A DNA stretch of 64,000 nucleotides from Sodalis praecaptivus (lineage in GTDB: Bacteria; Pseudomonadota; Gammaproteobacteria; Enterobacterales; Enterobacteriaceae): assembly GCF_000517425.1 (NCBI RefSeq), contig NZ_CP006569.1, positions 3,834,760 to 3,898,759 on the forward strand, given 5' to 3'. Below the pieces are notes generated by a model. That model did not search any database. It worked only from the letters and a program-made list of their open reading frames with translations, and was not told the DNA's origin. Positions 11,644 through 23,443 of the stretch are shown one piece after another (positions within the stretch are counted from its first letter, which is position 1; each line of letters opens with the position of its first letter). Both the position numbers and the translations under genes were made by a program.

Positions 11644-13402
11644 CTGATGCCTCTTTTCGATTATTGACGACCATGTCGGATTTCTCGCCGGGCTGCGGCA
11701 GCGCATCCGGCTCTATGTTCATTGTACGCAGTACGCCGCCCATGATGGCGCCAAATACCGGCGCGGAGACCGCCCCGCCGTAGTATTTGCCGCCCTGCGG
11801 ATCGTTTATCACCACCACCAGCGCAAAGCGCGGATTACTGGCCGGCGCGACTCCGGCGGTATAGGCGATATATTTATTGATATAATTACCGTCCGGCCCG
11901 ACCTTTTTGGCGGTACCGGTCTTGATGGCGATGCGATAGCCCTTGATCGCGGCTTTGGTACCGCCGCCACCCGGCAGCGCCACGCTTTCCATCATGTGTA
12001 CCACGGTACGCACCAGCGATTCGGGAAACACCCGCTCTCCCGCCACCGGGGGATCGACCCGGGTAATGGAAAGCGGGCGTAAAACGCCCATACCGCCGAT
12101 CGTGGCGTAGACCCGCGCTAATTGTAACGGCGTTACCATTAGCCCGTAGCCGTAAGAGAAGGCGGCCCTCTCCATGTCGGACCACCGTTGTTTATGGGGA
12201 TATAAGCCACTGCTTTCTCCGACCAGCCCCAAATTGGTCGCCTTACCCAATCCAAAGCGCGAGTAAGTTTCTACCAGCGCCGAGGACGGCATCGCTAACG
12301 CCAGCTTAGACACACCGACGTTACTCGATTTCTGCAAAATACCTGTCACGGTTAATTCGGCATAGCGCGCCACATCCTTGATTTGGTGGCCGCTAATCAT
12401 GTAGGGCAGCGTATTGAGTACGCTGTTTTCCCGCACCACGCCGCGCTGCAGCGCGGTCATCACCACCATCGGCTTGACCGTCGAACCCGGCTCGAAAATA
12501 TCGGTGATGGCGCGGTTGCGCATCACGTCCATGGTGGTGCCGGTCAAATTATTGGGGTTGTAGGAGGGGCTGTTGGCCATGGCCAGCACTTCGCCGGTGT
12601 TGACATCCACCAGAACCGCCGTGCCCGATTCGGCCTTATTGAACGCCACGGCGTTATTCAGCTCGCGATACACCAGCGCCTGCAGCCGTTCGTCGATACT
12701 CAGCGCCAAGTTGTGCGCCGCCTGACTGTCCACCGAGGAGATATCCTCGATGACCCGGCCGAATCGGTCTTTACGCACCGTACGCTCGCCGGGCTGGCCG
12801 GTCAGCCAGCGGTCGAAGCTTTTTTCGATGCCCTCAATGCCCTGGCTATCGATATTGGTCACGCCGATAAGATGCGCGGTTACCTGACCGGCGGGGTAAT
12901 AGCGCCGTGACTCCTGACGCAGATAAATACCGGGAAGTTTAAGTTTATGGATGTAATCGCCGATAGCAGGATTAACCTGGCGCGCCAAATAGACAAAACG
13001 CCCTTTGGGATTGGCGTTGATGCGTGAGGAGAGCTGATCGAGGGGAATGGAAAGCGCATCGGACAGCGCTTTCCAGCGGCTGTCGGCGCTAATACCGCCA
13101 TGATCGTTGAGCTCTTTCGGATCGGCCCAGATGGCGTTGACCGGCACGCTTACCGCCAGGGGACGGCCGGCGCGGTCGCTTATCATGCCGCGCGCGGTGG
13201 GGACTTGCTGCACGCGCAGCGAGCGCATATCCCCTTCACGCACCAGCTTGTCAGGATTGATGACCTGCAAATAGGCCACCCGCAGCATCAGCCCCACCAG
13301 CGCCAGCAGGATGCAACCGCACAGCAAGGCGAAACGCCAGCTGACAAAGCTGGTCTGATTCTCCTGGCGTTTCAGTTTCATCGTGCGTGCTGCGGCTTTC
13401 AT
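11630..13402 (-). CDS. ftsI: Septal transpeptidase FtsI (PBP3)
   Basis: Division-specific class B penicillin-binding protein that crosslinks septal peptidoglycan together with FtsW. The 590-residue product (E. coli 588) has one membrane anchor at about residues 22-42, a periplasmic pedestal domain and the transpeptidase domain. The active site motifs sit at the E. coli positions: STVK with catalytic Ser307, SSN at 359-361, and KTGTAKK near 494. The C-terminal region after MNIEPDAL resembles the tail removed by Prc protease in E. coli. The start is ATG 13402, 25 bases after ftsL. Confidence 0.97.
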   Translation of the reverse strand: MKAAARTMKLKRQENQTSFVSWRFALLCGCILLALVGLMLRVAYLQVINPDKLVREGDMRSLRVQQVPTARGMISDRAGRPLAVSVPVNAIWADPKELNDHGGISADSRWKALSDALSIPLDQLSSRINANPKGRFVYLARQVNPAIGDYIHKLKLPGIYLRQESRRYYPAGQVTAHLIGVTNIDSQGIEGIEKSFDRWLTGQPGERTVRKDRFGRVIEDISSVDSQAAHNLALSIDERLQALVYRELNNAVAFNKAESGTAVLVDVNTGEVLAMANSPSYNPNNLTGTTMDVMRNRAITDIFEPGSTVKPMVVMTALQRGVVRENSVLNTLPYMISGHQIKDVARYAELTVTGILQKSSNVGVSKLALAMPSSALVETYSRFGLGKATNLGLVGESSGLYPHKQRWSDMERAAFSYGYGLMVTPLQLARVYATIGGMGVLRPLSITRVDPPVAGERVFPESLVRTVVHMMESVALPGGGGTKAAIKGYRIAIKTGTAKKVGPDGNYINKYIAYTAGVAPASNPRFALVVVINDPQGGKYYGGAVSAPVFGAIMGGVLRTMNIEPDALPQPGEKSDMVVNNRKEASGDRS

Positions 13403-13427
13403 GTATCGTTAGCGATCCCTGTGTAGA

Positions 13428-13748
13428 TTACGGTTGAACCACAATATTCTCTTGCGACGGATCCACATGCTGCATTTGCAGCTTCTCGGTGGCGATACGC
13501 TCAACGCGGCTGTGATCGCCCAGCGCGTTTTCCTCCAGGATCAGGTTGCGCCACTCAATATCCAGCGCGTCCTTCTCCAGAACCATCTGTTCACGTTCAG
13601 CGGTCAGCCGCCGGGTCTGGTGGGTGGTGGTCACCACCAGAACCGCCGAGACCAGGACCGCAATCAACAGCAGCAGCGGCAGCTTGCCGTGGCGCAACAG
13701 ATCGCTGCCGATGATCCCGATAAGGCCGTGCCGCTCGTTGCCGATCAT
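13428..13748 (-). CDS. ftsL: Cell division protein FtsL
   Basis: Small bitopic protein that forms a coiled-coil complex with FtsB and FtsQ and activates FtsWI. The 106-residue product has a membrane segment near residues 22-40 and a periplasmic leucine-zipper-like coiled coil from [19 protein letters not shown] onward; the C-terminal half is almost identical to the E. coli protein. It is about 15 residues shorter at the N-terminus than E. coli FtsL (121). The chosen ATG overlaps the rsmH stop by 4 bases, which supports it. Confidence 0.95.
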   Translation of the reverse strand: MIGNERHGLIGIIGSDLLRHGKLPLLLLIAVLVSAVLVVTTTHQTRRLTAEREQMVLEKDALDIEWRNLILEENALGDHSRVERIATEKLQMQHVDPSQENIVVQP

Positions 13749-14692
13749 GGCGCCAGTTTCTCGGCGAAGCGCAGCACCGAACTGCGCGCGCGCGGGTTGT
13801 CGTTAATCTCCCGCGCCGACGGCTGCATTTTCCCGGCCGCTTTCAGTTGGCGCCGATCCTGGTGCTGCGCGGCGATCTGCGCCTCCGTGAGCGGCAGACC
13901 CGCCGGCACCTGCGGCCCGCGGCTGTGCTGACGGATAAAATGTTTCACCAGCCGATCCTCTAGCGAATGGAAGCTGATAACCGACAACCTACCGCCGGGG
14001 GCCAGCACCGCCAGCGCGCTGTCCAGCGCCCGTTCGATCTCTTCCAGCTCGCTATTGATGTAAATGCGGATCGCCTGGAAACTGCGCGTCGCCGGATGTT
14101 TATGTTTATCGCGAAACGGACTGGCGTCGGCAATCAACGCCGCCAGTTCGCGGGTGCGGGTCATCGGCTGCTGGCGATTTCGCGCCACGATGGCCTGAGC
14201 AATGCGCTTGGCGAAGCGCTCTTCGCCGAAAGTTTTCAACACCCAAGCAATATCTTCCGCCGAGGCTTGCGCCAGCCACTGCGCGGCGGACTGACCGCGC
14301 GTGGTGTCCATGCGCATATCCAGCGGTCCGTCGCGCATAAACGAAAAGCCGCGCTCCGGATCGTCAAGCTGCGGCGACGAGACGCCCAGATCCAGCAATA
14401 TGCCGTCAACCCGGCCCAGCAGATCCCTTTCCGCCATGTAATCCGCCATGGCGGAAAACGGCCCATGGATAATGGTAAAACGCGCATCCTCAATGGCCCG
14501 CGCCGCTTCGATAGCCGCGGGATCGCGATCGATAGCGAACAGTCGTCCCTGCGCATTCAGCTTTGACAAAATAAGACGTGAATGCCCGCCGCGTCCGAAG
14601 GTTCCGTCCAAATAGACGCCATCTGGCCGGAGGTTCAGCCCCTTCACCGCTTCGTCCAGCAACACGGTGGTATGTAAATAATTCTCTGACAT
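13745..14692 (-). CDS. rsmH: 16S rRNA m4C1402 methyltransferase RsmH (MraW)
   Basis: S-adenosylmethionine-dependent methyltransferase that modifies N4 of C1402 in the decoding centre of 16S rRNA. The 315-residue product (E. coli 313) has the SAM-binding motif [16 protein letters not shown] near residue 28, [19 protein letters not shown], and the C-terminal [15 protein letters not shown]. It lies 2 bases downstream of mraZ in the conserved mraZ-rsmH-ftsL order. Confidence 0.97.
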   Translation of the reverse strand: MSENYLHTTVLLDEAVKGLNLRPDGVYLDGTFGRGGHSRLILSKLNAQGRLFAIDRDPAAIEAARAIEDARFTIIHGPFSAMADYMAERDLLGRVDGILLDLGVSSPQLDDPERGFSFMRDGPLDMRMDTTRGQSAAQWLAQASAEDIAWVLKTFGEERFAKRIAQAIVARNRQQPMTRTRELAALIADASPFRDKHKHPATRSFQAIRIYINSELEEIERALDSALAVLAPGGRLSVISFHSLEDRLVKHFIRQHSRGPQVPAGLPLTEAQIAAQHQDRRQLKAAGKMQPSAREINDNPRARSSVLRFAEKLAP

Positions 14693-14694
14693 GG

Positions 14695-15153
14695 CTATAG
14701 CGATAAGTCTTGCAGCCGGTCGGTAAGCGGTAGCTCCGCCGACAGCTCAGCGTCGATGTCATCCTTGACTTGTTGATACCAGGTCTGTTCGTCCCACAAC
14801 TCGAACTTATTGAATTGCCCAACCAGCATCACTTCTTTTGACAGCCCGGCATGCTGCCGGAGCGTCGGCGCGAGCAGTATTCTGCCTGCGCCATCCATCT
14901 GGCACTCGCTCGCATGCCCCAGCAACAACCGCTGCACCCGGCGTTCCGCGGGGTTCATGCTCGACAATCGCGACAGCTTTTGTTCAATGATTTCCCAGGC
15001 CGGCAGGGGGTAAAGCAGCAGACATGGCTGATGGAGGTCAATGGTACACACCATTAAACCTGCCGATTCCTCATTCAGCTTTTCCCGATGACGGGTAGGC
15101 ACGGCGAGCCGGCCTTTGCTGTCAAGGTTAACCAAGGTTGCGCCACGAAACAT
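14695..15153 (-). CDS. mraZ: Transcriptional regulator MraZ
   Basis: Ring-forming DNA-binding protein of the SpoVT/AbrB-like fold that represses its own dcw operon. The 152-residue product equals the E. coli length and begins [20 protein letters not shown], the first swapped-hairpin domain; a second copy is seen around [19 protein letters not shown]. It is the first gene of the operon and its likely operators, three GTGGG-type repeats, lie 31-55 bases upstream of the ATG. It is intact. Confidence 0.96.
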   Translation of the reverse strand: MFRGATLVNLDSKGRLAVPTRHREKLNEESAGLMVCTIDLHQPCLLLYPLPAWEIIEQKLSRLSSMNPAERRVQRLLLGHASECQMDGAGRILLAPTLRQHAGLSKEVMLVGQFNKFELWDEQTWYQQVKDDIDAELSAELPLTDRLQDLSL

Positions 15154-15183
15154 GCGTCCGTTTACCCCTTAAAAACCTTAATC

Positions 15184-15245
15184 ACCACTTTGCCCCACAA
15201 ATTCCCACGCAAAAGAGTGTACGAATGGTGTCAAAACATTGTCAA
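15184..15245 (-). promoter_or_regulatory. dcw operon promoter (Pmra-like) with three MraZ operator repeats
   Basis: On the minus strand a -35 TTGACA (15245-15240) and -10 TACACT (15221-15216), 18 bases apart, are followed by three direct repeats at 10-base spacing: GTGGG at 15208-15204, GTGGG at 15198-15194 and GTGGT at 15188-15184. This matches the known MraZ target, GTGGG repeats separated by 5 bases just downstream of the promoter. A second TTGACA lies at 15234-15229. Promoter assignment is by eye; the repeats are unambiguous. Confidence 0.85.
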
Positions 15246-15998
15246 GCGACTAAATGACTCAGAAGGGATTATTTACATCGGTAATTACCATTTGGCAGGT
15301 GAATGCGTAATACATCGCAAAAAAAAGCTAAAAATAACATCACTCTATTCATCTTCATTCTGTACAAAATAAAAATATAAATATTCGCGCCTACCAAACC
15401 CCTGACGGCCAAAAATCGGGTATAACGGACTTACAGGAAGCGGGAAAGCGCCGCGCGACGCTTGGGCGGATGAAGCAAGGGGGGAGTAACAGAAGGGTTT
15501 ACCATTCCTCTTTTTTCATACTGCGCAGTTATTTTAACGTCTTTATTAATCGGGCGGAAGCGTTCTGTTCGGCGGCTTAAAATACACCTTCGCTTTTATA
15601 TGCCCTAATCTTTGTTGATTTTATCATCAGATGTTTATTGGTTAAACGCCCGCTTTATTTTATCGCCAGACTATTCCTAAAAGCGACGCAATTCATTTTT
15701 CTTACCGCGCCGGCGCGTTAAAACGTCAACAGGGTCAGCGGCAAACCCATCACCTCCAACCAATTGATTATCATTATTTTTCATTTACTGACGGCGAGAA
15801 ATCGTCCCGAAGCCCTCCAGCGGTCATTTTATTGGCACAAATATCGACATTTAACATTTAAATAAAAATTATAAGCTACTTAACTTAACACAAGTAGTGA
15901 TGTACTCTACGCCACATAAATAATGCCTTACAAATCACTTTGGCTGCCGCTTCCCTCGCCGCACGCCCATGATCTTTTCGCGCTGGAGCCGTTACGTC
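15246..15998. other. AT-rich intergenic region without a recognised gene
   Basis: About 750 bases between the mraZ promoter and alaE, clearly richer in A+T than the neighbouring genes. No reading frame here resembles a protein I know. Seen in it: a perfect 12-base palindrome CGCGCCGGCGCG near 15705-15720, a Fur-box-like sequence at 15761-15779 (listed separately), and AT tracts at about 15850-15900 that could carry the alaE promoter. No convincing terminator was seen. Confidence 0.6.
15761..15779. promoter_or_regulatory. Fur-box-like sequence
   Basis: Read on the minus strand this 19-mer is AATAATGATAATCAATTGG, which agrees with the classical Fur consensus at 14 of 19 positions, including the 13-base run ATAATGATAATCA. 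It lies about 220 bases upstream of alaE and over 600 bases from mraZ, with no obvious iron gene next to it. It could be functional, a leftover of a lost gene, or chance in AT-rich DNA. Confidence 0.35.
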
Positions 15999-16466
15999 AT
16001 GTTTGCTGAATCATCCCGTTTACGCAGTGCCGCGGCGGATACTTTTGCGCTGGTGGTGTACTGTTTTTTTACCGGGATGGCGATTGAGATCCTACTGTCC
16101 GGCATGAGCCTACAGCAGTCGCTGTCGTCGCGGCTGTTGGCGATTCCGGTCAATGTGATTATCGCCTGGCCGTTTGGCCAGTATCGCGACGCGGTGCTGC
16201 GTCTGGGGTGGTTGCACGGGCCGAAACAATTCTGGACCCGTAATTTGGCGGATTTGCTGGCATATGTCAGCTTTCAATCACCGGTTTACGCGGTCATTCT
16301 TTTGGCGGTGGGGGTGGAATGGCAGCAGCTGATAGCGGCGGTGGCCAGCAATGCGGTGGCCTCTATGGTGCTTGGTGTGGTGTACGGCTACTTCCTGGAA
16401 TATTGCCGCCGGCTGTTCCGGGTGACCGGGACATTGCCGGTCACCTCTGCGCCGTCCCGACAGTAA
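15999..16466 (+). CDS. alaE: L-alanine exporter AlaE
   Basis: Small inner membrane protein that exports L-alanine and keeps its internal level from becoming toxic. The 155-residue product (E. coli 149) aligns throughout with AlaE (YgaW): [56 protein letters not shown] and [15 protein letters not shown], with four hydrophobic segments. I chose the ATG at 15999 ([10 protein letters not shown]); an in-frame ATG at 15969 would add 10 residues. In E. coli this gene sits far away near 60 min, so its place between the dcw cluster and cra is unusual. It converges on cra with 28 bases between. Confidence 0.9.
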   Translation: MFAESSRLRSAAADTFALVVYCFFTGMAIEILLSGMSLQQSLSSRLLAIPVNVIIAWPFGQYRDAVLRLGWLHGPKQFWTRNLADLLAYVSFQSPVYAVILLAVGVEWQQLIAAVASNAVASMVLGVVYGYFLEYCRRLFRVTGTLPVTSAPSRQ

Positions 16467-16494
16467 CGTCGACGCCCGGCCCGGCGGCGCGTGA

Positions 16495-17499
16495 TTAATT
16501 CCGGCTAAGCTGACCGCGCCGGAACAGACTGCGGCGAATACGCGTCAGGCCCGACTTGGGTCGATGGGGCTCGTCGAGGCTGGCGAGCACCAGCTCCAGC
16601 ACCCGCTCCGCCACTTCCCGATGGCGCTGGGCAACCGCCAGCACCGGACATTCGAGAAAATCCAGCAGCTCGTTATCGCCGAACGTGGCGATAGCCAGAT
16701 TGGTCGGCAGCCGGCCGCTGCGTTTCAGCGTCACATCCATCACACCTTGCAGCAGTGAAAACGATGTGGTGAACAGCGCCTGCGGCATCGGATTGCTCTC
16801 CAGATAGCGGCCAAACAACCCCGCCGCCGCTGAACGCTCGTAGCTGTTGGCATAGAGAAAGTCCGGCTTGCGCCGATCCTGACCCCAGCCGCGGCGAAAG
16901 CCCTGTTCGCGCAGAAAACTCACCGACAGCTCCGGTAGCGCGCCAAGATACAGCACGTGCTCCCCCGGAAACTGGCTGAGCTCCTGGGACAACATTTCCG
17001 CATCTTCCTCATCCGCGCCGACGACGCTGATAAAGTGCTCGCGATCCAGCGCGCGATCGAGTGCGATGATGGGGAAGGCGTCATTGGCCCAGCGCTGGTA
17101 GAACGGATGCTCCGGCGGCAGGGCGGTAGAGACGATAATGGCGTCCACCTGCCGCTGCAGCAGATGCTCTACGCAGCGCATCTCGTTGTCCGGTTGGTCT
17201 TCCGAACAGGCAATCAATAGCTGATAGCCGCGCTGACGCGCCTGGCGCTCGAGATAGTTGGCGATGCGGGTATAACTGGTGTTTTCCAGATCGGGGATAA
17301 CCAGGCCGATGGAGCGGGTGCGCCCGGCGCGCAGGCCGGCGGCGACCGCATTTGGATGGTAATTATGCTCCCTGACCACTGCCATAACCTTTTCCACGGT
17401 TTTATCGCTGACGCGGTATTGTTTCGCTTTACCGTTAATGACATAACTGGCGGTTGTGCGCGAAACACCAGCCAGGCGCGCGATTTCATCCAGTTTCAC
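16495..17499 (-). CDS. cra: Catabolite repressor/activator Cra (FruR)
   Basis: LacI-family regulator of carbon flow that responds to fructose phosphates, activating gluconeogenic and repressing glycolytic genes. The 334-residue product equals the E. coli length, with an N-terminal helix-turn-helix and hinge ([20 protein letters not shown]) and a periplasmic-binding-protein-like effector domain. The start is GTG at 17499, preceded by AAGGGG; E. coli cra also starts with GTG. It lies between the dcw cluster and ilvIH as in E. coli, apart from the alaE insertion. Confidence 0.96.
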   Translation of the reverse strand: MKLDEIARLAGVSRTTASYVINGKAKQYRVSDKTVEKVMAVVREHNYHPNAVAAGLRAGRTRSIGLVIPDLENTSYTRIANYLERQARQRGYQLLIACSEDQPDNEMRCVEHLLQRQVDAIIVSTALPPEHPFYQRWANDAFPIIALDRALDREHFISVVGADEEDAEMLSQELSQFPGEHVLYLGALPELSVSFLREQGFRRGWGQDRRKPDFLYANSYERSAAAGLFGRYLESNPMPQALFTTSFSLLQGVMDVTLKRSGRLPTNLAIATFGDNELLDFLECPVLAVAQRHREVAERVLELVLASLDEPHRPKSGLTRIRRSLFRRGQLSRN

Positions 17500-17972
17500 A
17501 TAGACCCCTTTATGCTTATCAATTAACCCTTTGCCCGAATGTCCATAGTCGCACCGGGGAATTCAACCATGCTACAACTATCAGCACAAAATGCTAAGGG
17601 AAAATCCAGCGGTCCGCCGCGAGCGCCGTAAGCGCTTGGCTGACGTGGCTGACATCTTGAATGCAGTGGATGAAACGGCAACAGGACTACGGCACGGTAT
17701 CAGGCCAGGTAGGGCTAACCATCAAGGCGTCAGCGCCGCGCTGCTCAGCGCGCTATCAGGCCGGCCAGGGTGGAACCCCCGTCCCGCCGTCGCCGGTAAA
17801 CCCGGCCAGAGACGGCCTTACAGCCTGCCCTGCCGCTTCGGGGGAAACGCGCCGATGCAGGATTCAGCTCGGCGTTAAAGCCCTCATGCGCCGGGCGTTA
17901 CACCCTTTGCGCCCGGCGCATTAAGGGACGTTCAGCCGATAACGCCAGCCGCGGCCACCGTTGGTCAAGCGT
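17500..17972. other. GC-rich spacer between cra and ilvH without a recognised gene
   Basis: 473 bases. Short open frames exist on the plus strand (for example 17591-17878), but their arginine/proline/glycine-rich translations match nothing I know and look like by-products of high GC. The cra promoter should lie near 17510-17590. A 12-base-arm palindrome at 17886-17921 is listed separately. It could be decayed coding sequence; I cannot identify a parent gene. Confidence 0.5.
17886..17921. repeat. Long perfect palindrome, REP-like or ilvIH 3' hairpin
   Basis: Two perfect 12-base arms, ATGCGCCGGGCG (17886-17897) and CGCCCGGCGCAT (17910-17921), flank a 12-base loop. It lies 52 bases beyond the ilvH stop in the direction of ilvIH transcription, so it could stabilise or end that mRNA, though no U-run follows. 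A related CCGGGCG core occurs in the hairpin at 42079-42099, hinting at a short repeated palindrome family. Confidence 0.6.
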
Positions 17973-18470
17973 TCAGCGCATCACTTTGTCGCCGCGCGAC
18001 AGCCCGACAATGCCCGAACGGGCGACTTCAACGATTTCCGCCACTTCGCGCACGGTGGCGAGAAACGCGTCCAATTTCTCGCTGGTGCCCGCAAGCTGTA
18101 CGGTATAAATGGCCGGGGTGACGTCGACAATCTGACCGCGGAAGATTTCAGCACAGCGTTTGACCTCTTCGCGCGCGAATCCGCTGGCCTGTACTTTCAC
18201 CAACATAATCTCCCGCTCCACATGACTACCGCCACCCTGCCCCAGTTCGCTGACGCGCAGCACATCCACCAGTTTGTGCAGTTGCTTTTCGATTTGCTCC
18301 AGCACTTTCTCATCGCCCATGGTCTGGATGGTCATGCGCGAAAGGGTCGGATCGTCGGTGGGCGCCACGGTCAAACTTTCAATGTTGTAGCCGCGCTGGG
18401 AAAACAACCCGATCACCCGGGATAACGCGCCGGATTCGTTTTCCAGTAATACCGATAAAATACGGCGCAT
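17973..18470 (-). CDS. ilvH: Acetolactate synthase III, regulatory subunit IlvH
   Basis: Small subunit that confers valine feedback inhibition on acetohydroxyacid synthase III, the first common step of branched-chain amino acid synthesis. The 165-residue product (E. coli 163) starts [20 protein letters not shown], the ligand-binding ACT domain with the GALSRV loop, followed by the second ferredoxin-like domain. It sits 2 bases after ilvI, so the subunits are co-translated. It appears intact, including the N-terminal valine-binding region. Confidence 0.96.
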   Translation of the reverse strand: MRRILSVLLENESGALSRVIGLFSQRGYNIESLTVAPTDDPTLSRMTIQTMGDEKVLEQIEKQLHKLVDVLRVSELGQGGGSHVEREIMLVKVQASGFAREEVKRCAEIFRGQIVDVTPAIYTVQLAGTSEKLDAFLATVREVAEIVEVARSGIVGLSRGDKVMR

Positions 18471-18472
18471 GA

Positions 18473-20191
18473 TCAGGTCCTCTCCGTTTTACTTAACCAC
18501 ATTTCATCCATACCGCCGCCGCGGATCTGCATGGGGTAAACGTGTTCCGTTCCATCCACCATCACGTCCACGAACACCAGACGGTTTTTCACCGCCAGCG
18601 CCTGCGCCAGCTTGGATTCGAGCTCGTCCGGCCGCTCAATCGCGATGCCGACATGACCATAGGCCTCCGCCAATTTCACGAAGTCCGGCAGGGACGCCAT
18701 GTAGGATTGGGAGTGGCGGCCGGAATAAATCATGTCCTGCCACTGCTTTACCATGCCCAAATAGCGGTTGTTCAAACTGACCACCACCACCGGCAAATCG
18801 TATTGCAGAGCGGTGGACAGCTCCTGAATATTCATTTGAATACTGCCGTCGCCGGTGATACACAGCACCGTTTCCTGCGGGAAGGCCATTTTCACCCCGA
18901 GCGCCGCCGGCAGGCCAAAGCCCATGGTGCCCAGGCCGCCGGAATTAATCCAGCGCCGCGGTTCATCGAACGGATAATACAACGCGGCAAACATCTGATG
19001 CTGACCCACATCGGAGGTGACGTAAGCGTTGCCCTGCGTCAGCCGGTACAGCGTCTCGATCACCGCCTGGGGCTTGATTTTATCGCTGCCGCTGTCGTAT
19101 TTCAGGCAGGCGCGGGCGCGCCACTGCTCGATATCCCGCCACCAATCGCGCAGCGCGTCGAACGGCTGGCGGCTCTCGCCCTGCTCCAGCAGCTCCAGCA
19201 TCTGTTCGAGAACATGGCGGGCGTCGCCGACGATCGGCACGTCAGCGGTGACGGTTTTGGAGATCGACGCCGGATCGATATCGATATGCAGCACCGTGGC
19301 ATCCGGGCAATATTTCGCCAGGTTATTGGTGGTACGATCGTCGAAGCGCACCCCCACGGCAAAAATCACGTCGGCGCGATGCATCGCCATATTCGCCTCG
19401 AAGGTACCGTGCATGCCCAGCATACCGAGGCTTTGCCGATGGCTGCCGGGGAAGCTGCCCAGCCCCATCAGCGAGCTGACCACCGGCAGGTTCAGCTGTT
19501 CCGCCAACTGGCGCAGTTCGCGGTGGCAGGCGGAGGTAATGGCCCCGCCGCCGGTGTAAACCACCGGCCGCTCGGCGGCGAGCAACGTCGTGAGCGCGCG
19601 CCGGATTTGCCCTTTATGGCCCTGGACCGTGGGGTTGTACGAGCGCATCGACACCGAATCGGGATAGAGGTAGGGCAGCTTGTGCGCGGCGCTCAGGATG
19701 TCCTTGGGCAGATCGATAACCACCGGCCCCGGTCGCCCGCTGGCGGCGAGATAGAAAGCCTTTTTCAGCACCTGCGGGATATCTTCGGTTTTCTTGACCA
19801 GAAAACTGTGTTTCACCACCGGACGCGAGATCCCTATCATATCGCACTCTTGAAAGGCGTCGTAACCAATCAGCGAGCTGGCCACCTGGCCTGACAGCAC
19901 CACGAGCGGAATCGAATCCATATAGGCGGTGGCGATGCCGGTCACCGCATTGGTGGCGCCGGGACCGGAAGTCACCAGCACCACGCCGACCTCGCCGGTA
20001 GCGCGGGCGTAGCCATCGGCCATGTGCACCGCGCCCTGTTCGTGACGCACCAGCACATGATCGATCCCGCCGACCGTATGCAAGGCATCATAAATATCCA
20101 GCACGGCACCGCCGGGATAACCGAATACCTGCTTTACGCCCTGATCAATTAATGACCGGACGACCATCTCGGCTCCTGACAACATCTCCAT
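18473..20191 (-). CDS. ilvI: Acetolactate synthase III, catalytic subunit IlvI
   Basis: Thiamine diphosphate and FAD dependent large subunit that condenses pyruvate (or pyruvate with 2-oxobutyrate) to acetohydroxy acids. The 572-residue product (E. coli 574) has the N-terminal ThDP domain with the catalytic glutamate in [18 protein letters not shown], the FAD-binding middle, and the C-terminal [17 protein letters not shown]...NN metal/ThDP motif. The ATG at 20191 follows GGAGGC closely. In E. coli leuO lies just upstream; here it is absent. Confidence 0.97.
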   Translation of the reverse strand: MEMLSGAEMVVRSLIDQGVKQVFGYPGGAVLDIYDALHTVGGIDHVLVRHEQGAVHMADGYARATGEVGVVLVTSGPGATNAVTGIATAYMDSIPLVVLSGQVASSLIGYDAFQECDMIGISRPVVKHSFLVKKTEDIPQVLKKAFYLAASGRPGPVVIDLPKDILSAAHKLPYLYPDSVSMRSYNPTVQGHKGQIRRALTTLLAAERPVVYTGGGAITSACHRELRQLAEQLNLPVVSSLMGLGSFPGSHRQSLGMLGMHGTFEANMAMHRADVIFAVGVRFDDRTTNNLAKYCPDATVLHIDIDPASISKTVTADVPIVGDARHVLEQMLELLEQGESRQPFDALRDWWRDIEQWRARACLKYDSGSDKIKPQAVIETLYRLTQGNAYVTSDVGQHQMFAALYYPFDEPRRWINSGGLGTMGFGLPAALGVKMAFPQETVLCITGDGSIQMNIQELSTALQYDLPVVVVSLNNRYLGMVKQWQDMIYSGRHSQSYMASLPDFVKLAEAYGHVGIAIERPDELESKLAQALAVKNRLVFVDVMVDGTEHVYPMQIRGGGMDEMWLSKTERT

Positions 20192-20523
20192 GGTTTGCCT
20201 CCAGGCTTACAGTGTTACGCCGACAGCGGAACGCCTTTCCGATTGTCGTGAGGGACAGGGAATAAGCACCCTGAATACGGTGTTGTTATATTTTATGGCC
20301 GATTACGATAGCGCCTGTTAATGATGCAGGCAAACAGCAAAAATTCCCGCGCGAATAGCGGCTCTGTTTATTACGCTATCGCGCCGCGCCATCGCAAGAT
20401 ATTCCACTGGCTATCCCACTATTTTTGGCGGGTTATTTCTGTCTATAGGTCAATTTTAGCAGGGGTGCGTAAAAGCACGCGCCGGCAAATCCCGCGCTCG
20501 CGCCGCAGGGACGCGATGAACGG
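20192..20523. other. ilvI-leuA intergenic region; leuO absent
   Basis: About 330 bases between the divergent ilvI and leu promoters. In E. coli this interval carries leuO, a LysR-type regulator gene of nearly 1 kb; no trace of a LysR protein is visible in any frame here. The region should contain the ilvIH promoter and Lrp sites, but I could not assign them. A near-perfect inverted repeat (arms around 20349-20360 and 20374-20384, one base missing) is present. Confidence 0.6.
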
Positions 20524-20552
20524 TTGACAGCGCGCGCCGAATGCGGTACCAA
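20524..20552 (+). promoter_or_regulatory. Leucine operon promoter (leuP)
   Basis: A perfect -35 TTGACA (20524-20529) is followed after 17 bases by the weak -10 TACCAA (20547-20552). Transcription would start near 20560, about 35 bases before the leader peptide. The strong -35 and poor -10 resemble the leu promoter of enteric bacteria. Assigned by eye. Confidence 0.6.
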
Positions 20553-20594
20553 TAACCCTATTAAACGAATTCACTATTGGAATGCAGAGAGTTT

Positions 20595-20678
20595 ATGTTC
20601 ACGTCTATCCGTCTACTAAGCCTACTACTACACGCAGAAATGATGCGCGGCAGGCTGGTGCACGGTATTCAGAACTGA
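20595..20678 (+). CDS. leuL: leu operon leader peptide
   Basis: A 27-codon reading frame, ATG 20595 to TGA 20678, preceded by AGAGAG. Codons 7, 8, 10, 11 and 12 are all leucine and all the rare CTA (20613-20630), interrupted by one serine; the tail MRGRLVHGIQN resembles the E. coli leader ending RGRPVGGIQH. Ribosome stalling at the CTA codons when Leu-tRNA is scarce would prevent formation of the terminator at 20697-20725. This is the classical attenuation control of leuABCD. Confidence 0.93.
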   Translation: MFTSIRLLSLLLHAEMMRGRLVHGIQN

Positions 20679-20696
20679 ATTCGGGCCACTCCAGAT

Positions 20697-20725
20697 AAAA
20701 ACCCGCGCACTGCGCGGGTTTTTTT
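20697..20725 (+). terminator. leu attenuator terminator
   Basis: Perfect GC-rich stem AAAACCCGCGC (20698-20708) and GCGCGGGTTTT (20712-20722) with a 3-base loop, ending in a run of seven T. It lies 20 bases after the leuL stop and 42 bases before leuA, the right place for a leucine attenuator. Confidence 0.92.
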
Positions 20726-20766
20726 ATGCCTGCCGGGTGCGGAAACCTACAGAATAAGGATCGACC

Positions 20767-23438
<2,672 letters not shown>

Positions 23439-23443
23439 TTAAC

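Noticed and set aside
17591-17924. Small hypothetical proteins in the cra-ilvH spacer
   Set aside because: Overlapping Arg/Pro-rich frames, no ribosome sites, no resemblance to known proteins.
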